From assembly GCA_944322545.1 (NCBI GenBank), contig CALUPF010000012.1, positions 1-39,725 of the forward strand: a stretch of 39,725 nt of DNA, in the 5' to 3' direction. The notes below the pieces were generated by a model that saw only the letters and a list, made by a program, of their open reading frames with translations, made no database searches and was not told the origin of the DNA. Source of the stretch: Candidatus Gastranaerophilales bacterium. GTDB lineage: Bacteria; Cyanobacteriota; Vampirovibrionia; Gastranaerophilales; Gastranaerophilaceae. How positions within the stretch are numbered: the stretch's first letter is position 1; every line of letters begins with the position of its first letter. The translations under genes were made by a program, and so were the position numbers. Positions 34,358 to 39,725 of the stretch are shown one piece after another.

Positions 34358-35104
34358 TTATTGGGGATATCTGCTAGTTGCATGAATAAGCATTTTTGCT
34401 AGTTTTTCAGCTCCTTCAAACCCTCTTTCATTTAAAATAGAAGCAGCTTTTTCATAGTCATAATCTACAAGATTATGTTTTACAGAGAATTCTTTATTTG
34501 CAATTTCTAAAATTGCGTAACAAGATTTAGGTTCTTCACTGAATGGTCTGCCTACACTTCCAACGTTTACGACAGTTTGTTTTGTATTAGTTTGATATCC
34601 GCAAGGGACATGTGTATGTCCGCAAAATATAATATCAGCATTTGTCCCTGCAATCATCTCTTCAACTTCTTCTATTTTTAAGTCTGAAAAAATATTTTCA
34701 TTGTTTTTTCTTGGGCTTCCATGTACAAGAAGAATTTTGAGTCCTTCTATTTCAATTTCTTTTTGCTTAGGAAGACTTCTAAGATAATTTTTTTGCTCTT
34801 CAGTGATTACCTGAACATCACAAGCAAGAGCATGTGCCATTACAGGATTATTTTGTTCTAGCATATGAATCATTTGATTATCGCAATTTGCAATCATTTC
34901 ATCAGTATTGCCTTGTATTATTTCAAAATCTTTTGTGTTTGAAATGTTTCTTATTTTTTCTATTGTTTTTTCAGGTTCAGGGCCAGCCATAGCTAAGTCG
35001 CCAAGGCAGAAAATCTTTTGACAGTTTTCTTTTTCAATGTTTTTTAAAACGGATTCTAATGCTTGCATGTTGCCATGTATATCTGAAATAATTGCAATTT
35101 TCAT
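34358..35104 (-). CDS. Calcineurin-like metallophosphoesterase
   Basis: 248-aa phosphoesterase of the YfcE/MJ0936-like group. It has all binuclear-metal motifs in order: ISDIHGNMQAL (residues 5-15), LGDLAMAGPEPEKT near 36, QGNTDEM near 63, VHGSPRKN near 128, and FCGHTHVPCGY near 158. The family includes phosphodiesterases and broad phosphatases. The closest type has a short C-terminal helix, here LAKMLIHATSRYPQ. The ribosome site GAGG is good. It is the first gene of an operon that runs through purB, the anchored hypothetical, ribD and probably the GGDEF gene. The substrate is unknown. Confidence 0.88.
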   Translation of the reverse strand: MKIAIISDIHGNMQALESVLKNIEKENCQKIFCLGDLAMAGPEPEKTIEKIRNISNTKDFEIIQGNTDEMIANCDNQMIHMLEQNNPVMAHALACDVQVITEEQKNYLRSLPKQKEIEIEGLKILLVHGSPRKNNENIFSDLKIEEVEEMIAGTNADIIFCGHTHVPCGYQTNTKQTVVNVGSVGRPFSEEPKSCYAILEIANKEFSVKHNLVDYDYEKAASILNERGFEGAEKLAKMLIHATSRYPQ

Positions 35105-35132
35105 AATTTTGCCTCACTAATTTACAAAACTA

Positions 35133-35172
35133 ATTCTATCATACATTTGACAAAATTTTTTGGTGCTAAAAT
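35133..35172. promoter_or_regulatory. Divergent extended -10 promoters (metallophosphoesterase / ispG)
   Basis: Plus strand: TTGACA (35147-35152) and extended -10 TGCTAAAAT (TAAAAT at 35167-35172) with a short 14-nt spacer. Minus strand: TGATAGAAT, with TAGAAT at 35138-35133. The two occupy the same 40 bp and could interfere with each other. Confidence 0.45.
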
Positions 35173-35178
35173 AAATAT

Positions 35179-36231
35179 ATGATTAAAAGAAGAATTTCAA
35201 AACAAATACAAATTGGTGATGTAAAAATAGGCGGTGACGCGCCTATATCAGTGCAGTCAATGTGTAATACAGACACAAGAGATGTCTCTGCAACTGTAAA
35301 TCAAATAAAAGAATTACAAGGTGCTGGCTGTGAGTTGATTAGATTGGCTGTTTTAAATAAAGATGCAGCTGCAGCAATAAAAGAAATTAAAAAACAAGTT
35401 GAAATACCTGTAATAGCTGATATTCATTTTGATTATCGATTAGCAATACAATGTATAGAAAATGGTATTGATGCATTAAGGTTAAATCCTGGCAATATTG
35501 GTAGAACTGAAAATGTAAAAAAGGTTGTTGAACTTGCGAAAATAAACAATGTGCCAATAAGGATAGGTATAAATGCTGGATCTTTAGAAAAAAATATAGC
35601 AGCAATGGACATCCCTCTATCTGAAAAAATGGTCATGAGTGCAATGGAACATGTGAAGATTTTAGAAGATAACAATTTTGATAAAATTAAAATTTCTTTA
35701 AAGTCAAGCAGTGTTCCCACCACTATTGATGCTTATCGTTTGATGGCAAAAAAAGTTGATTATCCTTTGCATTTAGGTGTTACTGAAGCTGGAACTCTAA
35801 AGGGTGGATTGGTGAAATCATCAGTTGGTCTTGGTACATTGTTAGCTGAAGGTATAGGCGATACAATTAGAGTTTCTCTAACTGAAAATCCTGTAGAAGA
35901 GGTTTATGCAGGTTTTTCAATATTAAAATCTTTAGAATTGAGACAAAAGGGAATAAACTTTGTTTCTTGTCCTACTTGTGGTAGATGTCAAATTGATTTG
36001 ATAAGTCTTGCTAAAAAAGTAGAAAATGCATTAAAGGATATTGATAAGCCTCTTACTGTTGCAGTTATGGGTTGTCCTGTGAATGGTCCTGGTGAAGCAA
36101 AACATGCTGATTATGGTGTAGCAGGAGCTATAAAAGAAGGGTATATCTTTAAAAAAGGTGAAATTATAAAAAGAGTTCCTGAGGAAAACCTTATGTCAGA
36201 GCTTTTGGATCTAATTAAAAAAGAAAATTAA
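35179..36231 (+). CDS. ispG: 4-hydroxy-3-methylbut-2-enyl diphosphate synthase (flavodoxin/ferredoxin)
   Basis: [4Fe-4S] enzyme of the MEP isoprenoid pathway that converts MEcPP to HMBPP. The 350-aa bacterial-type sequence opens RISKQIQIGDVKIGGDAPIS and has VQSMCNTDTRD, IADIHFDYRLAIQ and RLNPGNIG. The cluster cysteines are in FVSCPTCGRCQIDL and MGCPVNGPGEAKHADYG. It lacks the long plant-type insertion. No Shine-Dalgarno sequence precedes the ATG, and the predicted transcription start falls at or next to it, so the mRNA may be leaderless. Confidence 0.96.
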   Translation: MIKRRISKQIQIGDVKIGGDAPISVQSMCNTDTRDVSATVNQIKELQGAGCELIRLAVLNKDAAAAIKEIKKQVEIPVIADIHFDYRLAIQCIENGIDALRLNPGNIGRTENVKKVVELAKINNVPIRIGINAGSLEKNIAAMDIPLSEKMVMSAMEHVKILEDNNFDKIKISLKSSSVPTTIDAYRLMAKKVDYPLHLGVTEAGTLKGGLVKSSVGLGTLLAEGIGDTIRVSLTENPVEEVYAGFSILKSLELRQKGINFVSCPTCGRCQIDLISLAKKVENALKDIDKPLTVAVMGCPVNGPGEAKHADYGVAGAIKEGYIFKKGEIIKRVPEENLMSELLDLIKKEN

Positions 36232-36309
36232 AAAATACTAGATTAATATGATTTGCCTAAATTGATAAAATAATATACTATATAATTATATATAATGTGA
36301 GGATTTTCG

Positions 36310-36615
36310 ATGAAAAAGTTTTTATTAATATTAGGATTAATGTTATTGGCTCCGGCATGTGTTAACGCTGAACTTAGCGTTAAAGAAACGATGTCGCCAG
36401 AGTTTTTACACAATCAAGGTTATTCTGATGAGGTTTCAAGAGTTATACAGATTAAAACTAAAGACCCAATGACGCCAATTCCTACAGAAAAGCAGTCTGT
36501 ATGGAAAAAATGGGGATTGGGCGTAATTAAAACTATTGATCCTGCTTGGGAAGCTGGTAATGAATTTCCTTCTCATAATACAAACTTTAATGGTTCAAAT
36601 ATAGACGATCTATAA
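36310..36615 (+). CDS. Small secreted hypothetical protein
   Basis: 101-aa exported protein with a clear signal peptide (MKKFLLILGLMLLAPACVNA, probable cut after residue 20). The mature part of about 80 residues starts ELSVKETMSPEFLHNQGYSD and contains VWKKWGLGVIKTIDPAWEAG. The Cys at residue 17 is not in a convincing lipobox (APAC). The mature protein has no cysteines and no domain I recognise. GTGAGGA precedes the ATG, and several TATAAT-like sequences lie in the 40 nt upstream. It is monocistronic, followed by a very strong terminator. Confidence 0.75.
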   Translation: MKKFLLILGLMLLAPACVNAELSVKETMSPEFLHNQGYSDEVSRVIQIKTKDPMTPIPTEKQSVWKKWGLGVIKTIDPAWEAGNEFPSHNTNFNGSNIDDL

Positions 36616-36635
36616 TTTAATAAAAATGAATTGAC

Positions 36636-36668
36636 AAAAGCACCTCTAGCTAGAGGTGCTTTTTGTAT
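36636..36668 (+). terminator. Intrinsic terminator after the small secreted protein
   Basis: A perfect 28-nt palindrome (36636-36649 / 36650-36663) with core GCACCTCTAGCTAGAGGTGC, preceded by A and followed by T5. Confidence 0.92.
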
Positions 36669-36732
36669 TGAGTTAGCCCTTAGTTCTGGAATGTTAAGAT
36701 ATATTAAGCACTTTACTTTCTTTTTAATAAGT

Positions 36733-36760
36733 CGAAACCCATGGCATGCATGGGTTTTCG
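36733..36760 (+). other. Stable hairpin in the intergenic region before yggS
   Basis: CCCATG/CATGGG stem (36738-36743 / 36749-36754) extended by AAA/TTT and CG/CG with one bulged T, and a five-base loop. It lies between the upstream terminator and the yggS promoter, without a T-run, so it is not a plain terminator. No known RNA family is recognised. Confidence 0.4.
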
Positions 36761-36800
36761 GTGTTTCTCAAAAAATGCAATATTAAATAATATTGATTGT

Positions 36801-36829
36801 TTGTCCATAATTACAATATGCTTTATAAT
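36801..36829 (+). promoter_or_regulatory. Promoter for yggS-sepF
   Basis: TTGTCC (36801-36806) and a consensus TATAAT (36824-36829) with a 17-nt spacer. Transcription would begin near 36836, leaving a leader of about 50 nt containing GGGGGAGAAGG. Confidence 0.65.
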
Positions 36830-36888
36830 TAGAAAAGTATTAGTATTTTCTGATACGTATTTTCTTGGGGGAGAAGGTTAACATTCAA

Positions 36889-37545
36889 ATGAGAACAGTT
36901 GAAGATAACTTATCTGAGCTAAGAAAAGAAATTGCACCTTATAAACCTATTATAATTGCTGTTACAAAATACTTTGGCGTTGATAAGTTGATAGAAGCTT
37001 ATAATGACGGGTTGAGGGATTTTGGAGAAAACAGAGTGCAAGATGCTCTTTCGAAGTTTGAAGGGTTGTCAAATGAGATTAAACAAAATTCTAGGTTTCA
37101 TCTTATTGGACATCTTCAATCAAATAAAGTGAAAAAAGCAGTCGGTGCTTTTGATTTGATCCATTCGGTTGATTCGTTAAAGTTGGCTGAAGCTATATCA
37201 AAAGAAGCTTTAAGTAAGAATATTGTTCAAAAGATTCTTTTGCAAGTTAATAACGCAAATGAAGAAGCTAAGTCTGGTTTCAGTGTTAAAGATTTGCAAG
37301 AAAACTTTAAAGAGATTATTTCATTAAAGGGTATAAAAGTAGAGGGTCTTATGAATATAGCTCCAATAACAGATGAGGCAGACCTGCGAAGATTGTTTAA
37401 GGGGATGCATGATCTGAAAATTCAGTTGGAGAACGAATATAATTATGAACTTAAAGAATTGTCCATGGGAATGAGTAATGATTATAAGATAGCGTTGAGT
37501 GAGGGAGCTACAATGATAAGGATAGGAAGAAAACTTTTTACATAA
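36889..37545 (+). CDS. yggS: YggS-family PLP-binding protein (PLP homeostasis)
   Basis: 218-aa member of the YggS/PROSC (PLPBP) family, a single-domain alanine-racemase-like barrel that binds PLP and buffers it without known catalysis. It has IIIAVTKYFGVDKL (with the PLP lysine near residue 27), FGENRVQDALSKFEGL, FHLIGHLQSNKVKKAVG, HSVDSLKLAEAISKEA, and the closing LSMGMSNDYKIALSEGATMIRIGRKLF. The ATG at 36889 matches the family N-terminus. A TTG 24 nt upstream would fall inside the purine-rich ribosome site and is rejected. The gene is followed 18 nt later by sepF, a conserved pairing in Gram-positives and cyanobacteria. Confidence 0.93.
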   Translation: MRTVEDNLSELRKEIAPYKPIIIAVTKYFGVDKLIEAYNDGLRDFGENRVQDALSKFEGLSNEIKQNSRFHLIGHLQSNKVKKAVGAFDLIHSVDSLKLAEAISKEALSKNIVQKILLQVNNANEEAKSGFSVKDLQENFKEIISLKGIKVEGLMNIAPITDEADLRRLFKGMHDLKIQLENEYNYELKELSMGMSNDYKIALSEGATMIRIGRKLFT

Positions 37546-37563
37546 TATCGGGAGGAGAAAAAA

Positions 37564-38049
37564 TTGGCAGGCGTTTCAGACAAAATTAAATCTATTGTAG
37601 GTTTTTTAACATCAGGATTTGAAAGCAGAGATGATATATTTGAAGACATGGCTTCAGAAATGGATGAGTATCCAGTATCTGATAATCTTGCATTAGAGCC
37701 TATGTATTCTTCACAAAAACAAACATCTCAAGCTTCAAACGTAGTTAGCCATCCAGGTTTTAAAGGCTATGAAGTTTTAGTTTCAGAGCCACGTTCTTAT
37801 GAAGAATCTGTTCAAATTGTTAAACAATTGAAAGATAAGAAAACTATTATTTTGAACCTTCACTTGTTGGACAAAGAGCAAGCTATGAGAATCGTAGATT
37901 TCCTTTGTGGTGCAACTCATGCATTGAACGGTAACCAACAAAAAATTGGTGACTCTGTATTCATTTTTACACCTAGCAATGTTGCATTGAATGCAGAATC
38001 TCAAAAAAGCAAATTCATTAGGGATGCTTTGTGGAACCAACCACAATAA
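37564..38049 (+). CDS. sepF: Cell division protein SepF
   Basis: 161-aa FtsZ-interacting division protein that tethers Z-rings to the membrane. The N-terminal amphipathic helix (AGVSDKIKSIVGFLTSGFES) is followed by an acidic variable linker (about 21-65). The SepF core (about 68-150) has YEVLVSEPRSYEESVQIVKQ, KTIILNLHLLDKEQAMRIVDFLCGATHALNG, and IGDSVFIFTPSNVAL. The start is TTG behind a near-perfect GGGAGGAG. Co-transcription with yggS and the presence of FtsEX elsewhere in the window fit a divisome using SepF, as in cyanobacteria. Confidence 0.95.
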   Translation: MAGVSDKIKSIVGFLTSGFESRDDIFEDMASEMDEYPVSDNLALEPMYSSQKQTSQASNVVSHPGFKGYEVLVSEPRSYEESVQIVKQLKDKKTIILNLHLLDKEQAMRIVDFLCGATHALNGNQQKIGDSVFIFTPSNVALNAESQKSKFIRDALWNQPQ

Positions 38050-38100
38050 AAGCATGACAAATTTTTAAAATTATAACAAGAATAGTTGGGGATATAATTT

Positions 38101-38137
38101 AAGCCGCGTATCAAGTACAGCGGCTTTTTATTTTTTC
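38101..38137 (+). terminator. Intrinsic terminator after sepF
   Basis: Stem AAGCCGC (38101-38107) / GCGGCTT (38120-38126), with an inner GTA/TAC extension and a long T-rich tail. Confidence 0.9.
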
Positions 38138-38375
38138 TAATTATTTATTATCTTTAATATCTTGATAAATTAAAGTTGTATTATTTTGAGCATGCTGAAT
38201 TTTTAGTCCCGTTCATAAGCATTAATGTTATATAGAATGTTTGATTAGGCATGCAAAATAAAATTATATGTAATTGATGCTATATAATTTGGTGTGTGTG
38301 TGAAAGTTAAAAATATATCATTAATAAGTATATTGCAGAAAAAGTATGAGCATTTTTGCTACTAAAATAAACAAC
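38138..38375. other. Non-coding AT-rich intergenic stretch
   Basis: About 240 nt between two terminators with no credible ORF. It contains AAATTATAT/ATATAATTT arms (38261-38269 / 38282-38290), two GCATGC hexamers (about 50 nt apart) and a short GT repeat (38292-38302). No promoter or RNA family is convincing. Confidence 0.4.
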
Positions 38376-38410
38376 AAAAAAGGGCATGTATATTTTTGAC
38401 ATGCCCTTTT
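38374..38410 (-). terminator. Intrinsic terminator of the secreted coiled-coil gene
   Basis: Twelve-bp stem AAAAGGGCATGT (38378-38389) / ACATGCCCTTTT (38399-38410). On the minus strand it ends in six T. Confidence 0.88.
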
Positions 38411-38431
38411 GTAAATATAAAGATTTCTATA

Positions 38432-38893
38432 TTAGTTCATGTTTTTTCTAATTTTTTCTTTAGTTTGGTCTAAGCTTTTTATTTTCTTTTCAGTTTCTTT
38501 TACTTGTTTTGCCTTTAAAGCTCTTTGTTCTTTTATAGCTTTATATTGATTATCTATATCTGTGTATTCAGATTTATATTGAATTAGTTGATTTCTAATC
38601 TCTACCTGTGCACTGTCTAACTGCATCAATGCATTTTGTAAATTACCTGATTCAACAGTAGTTGTTTGTTGTAAAGCTTCTTGCGATTTTGATGTTGCTG
38701 GAGCAATAGCTTTAGGTGTTTGCTGCACAACAGGTGTTGATTCAGCTTTTGCTGTAGTTATAGATTCTGTAATTGGCATGCTCTCAAAAACTGGTTCGTA
38801 TGGCATGTCATTTGTATTTGCTGCTAAAGAATATTGCATGCTTCCTAATAATATTGCGGTAATAATAGCAGTATTAATTATATTTTTTTTCAT
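38432..38893 (-). CDS. Secreted coiled-coil hypothetical protein
   Basis: 153-aa exported protein. The signal peptide KKNIINTAIITAILLGSMQYSLAA ends near residue 25. A Thr/Ala/Pro-rich low-complexity segment (about 26-90) follows. The C-terminal helical coiled coil of about 65 residues has VEIRNQLIQYKSEYTDIDNQ and ends KIKSLDQTKEKIRKNMN. The start at 38893 has AGGAGATCCCC just upstream; the residues encoded before it are not a plausible signal. No family is recognised. It could be a periplasmic spacer or envelope-associated protein. It is monocistronic and divergent from the rRNA operon. Confidence 0.72.
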   Translation of the reverse strand: MKKNIINTAIITAILLGSMQYSLAANTNDMPYEPVFESMPITESITTAKAESTPVVQQTPKAIAPATSKSQEALQQTTTVESGNLQNALMQLDSAQVEIRNQLIQYKSEYTDIDNQYKAIKEQRALKAKQVKETEKKIKSLDQTKEKIRKNMN

Positions 38894-39119
38894 GGGGATC
38901 TCCTTTTTCCATTTTTCATGTCGATTCATTATCATTTTATTAGATTAAATATCATGCTACCTCGTCTAACATGCGTATAAATTAAAATAAAAAAATCAAA
39001 TTTTAGGGCAAAATATATTCACAGAAATAAAAATATAAAGAAATGTAAACCTGTAAACCGTTGGAAATAAAGGGTTTTTGAAAAATAGAAAAATTTTTCA
39101 TAAAAATAAAAAAAAACGC

Positions 39120-39148
39120 TTGAAATAAAAAATCGTTTGGGCTACATT
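39120..39148 (+). promoter_or_regulatory. rRNA operon promoter with upstream A/T-rich element
   Basis: TTGAAA (39120-39125) and TACATT (39143-39148) with an exact 17-nt spacer. A/T-tract DNA (39076-39118) resembling an UP element lies just before it. The predicted start is near 39155, about 465 nt before mature 16S. Confidence 0.7.
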
Positions 39149-39154
39149 AATAGA

Positions 39155-39619
39155 GTGGTCAGCGGGCCACGGAGGCGAGACCGAAAGAAAGAATAAAACC
39201 AAAAGGTTTCAAAATTTACTTTCTTGAGAGCCTAACGAAAAAGATTTAAAACTTTTCTAACTGGAATGGTTTAAACACTAAGAAGCTGAAAATTAAATTA
39301 ATAACAAAAAGATTTTAAAAAAAAAACTACTTGACAATCAAAATTGAGATGATACGATAAAGAAACGTCAAGAGGATGAGTTGAAAGACCTTCTGAGCAA
39401 GGTGAAAACAAACTCTAAAGAAGTTTTCACCAAGTAAAGTCTGGACATTAATTTGTAAGGGTTTTATTTGGTTCTGGGTTCGTCCCAGATTGAACCTTGA
39501 AAATAGAATAGCTAAAAACGATTAATACCTGTTGATTCAACAACAAATAAAATTAACGGACACGATTTAAAGCAAAGTCGAGCAGGAAACGTAAGTTTCC
39601 GATGGACATAAACTTTCTG
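39155..39619 (+). other. Pre-16S rRNA leader
   Basis: Non-coding transcribed leader with several hairpins: GTGGTC/GGCCAC at 39155-39170, AAACC/GGTTT at 39196-39209, GGTGAAAAC/GTTTTCACC at 39401-39431, TCTGGG/CCCAGA at 39473-39489, and GGAAAC-GTAA-GTTTCC at 39585-39600. An ACCTT/AAGGT pairing (39388-39403) would exclude the 39401 stem. It probably carries the 5' half of the RNase III processing stem, whose partner lies beyond the window. Confidence 0.65.
39492..39512 (+). promoter_or_regulatory. boxA-like antitermination element
   Basis: GAACCTTGAAAATAG and the following bases match the boxA recognisable in cyanobacterial rRNA spacers and leaders (GAACCTTGAAAAC-type). This is the site where NusB/NusE are expected to load. 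Its 5' end overlaps the 3' arm of the TCTGGG hairpin. Confidence 0.65.
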
Positions 39620-39725
39620 ACAATGGAGAGTTTGATCCTGGCTCAGGACGAACGCTGGCGGCGTGCTTCATACATGCAAGTCGAACGAGAAGCAGGAGCT
39701 TGCTCCTGTGGAAAGTGGCGGACGG
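39620..39725 (+). rRNA. rrs: 16S ribosomal RNA, 5' end (partial)
   Basis: The universal 5' sequence AGAGTTTGATCCTGGCTCAG begins at 39627, followed by GACGAACGCTGGCGGCGTGC and the V1 hairpin around GAGCAGGAGCTTGCTCC. Aligning to E. coli numbering puts position 1 near 39620. The gene runs off the right edge. Confidence 0.98.

Noticed and set aside
38292..38302. Short GT dinucleotide repeat
   Set aside because: Only about five units in non-coding DNA; too short to argue for a phase-variable tract.
39473..39489. T-arm-like CTGGG-TTCGT-CCCAG, considered as a tRNA remnant
   Set aside because: The loop has five bases, not seven, and no acceptor, D or anticodon arm flanks it; it is an rRNA leader hairpin.

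Overview
The window is low-GC chromosomal DNA of a free-standing bacterium, and nearly all of it is coding. Several signs point to the non-photosynthetic sister lineage of Cyanobacteria (Vampirovibrionia/Melainabacteria, probably Gastranaerophilales). The 16S leader has a cyanobacterial-style boxA (GAACCTTGAAAA). yggS and sepF are adjacent, there is a Tic20-like membrane protein, NusB is long, and there is a pair of small pseudopilins of a kind I associate with gut Melainabacteria. No photosynthesis gene is seen. The lineage call is inference; the first 106 nt of the 16S gene at the right edge would settle it once extended.

Layout. 1-3126 (minus): two tandem thymidylate kinase-like genes and an AT-rich multi-pass GT-C-type membrane protein. 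3238-4688 (plus): an RsuA/RluB-family pseudouridine synthase and bioD, ending in a bidirectional terminator shared with a minus-strand class A PBP. 6955-11094 (plus): a DegT-family aminotransferase, then lpdA-lipA, then a small sigma-70-family factor that converges on a nusB-ftsY operon (12754-11096, minus). 12868-19144 (plus): a WecG/TagA glycosyltransferase, a split transketolase, ftsE-ftsX, an HDOD protein and two pseudopilins, closed by a strong terminator. 19218-24185: a run of four uncharacterised genes, including two large tandem paralogous membrane proteins. This is the darkest part of the window. 24187-28780: alr (minus), then a TPR protein, the Tic20-like protein, metY and apt (plus). 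28806-35104 (minus): a secreted protein, a GAF-GGDEF diguanylate cyclase, ribD, an anchored hypothetical, purB and a metallophosphoesterase. 35179-38049 (plus): ispG, a small secreted protein, yggS and sepF. 38432-38893 (minus): a secreted coiled-coil protein. 39120-39725 (plus): an rRNA operon promoter, a roughly 465-nt structured leader and the start of 16S rRNA.

Functional themes are envelope growth and division (PBP1A, Alr, FtsEX, SepF, glycosyltransferases), cofactor and nucleotide metabolism (BioD, LipA/Lpd, RibD, PurB, Apt, IspG), the translation and secretion machinery (FtsY, NusB, 16S) and exported proteins (two pseudopilins and three signal-peptide proteins). The best candidates for something undescribed are the paralogous membrane-protein pair with its divergent small gene and structured intergenic region (20059-24185), the pseudopilin pair with a shared C-terminal signature, and the tandem thymidylate kinase-like enzymes that lack the usual post-P-loop motif. 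No CRISPR array, insertion sequence, prophage or tRNA gene was seen.
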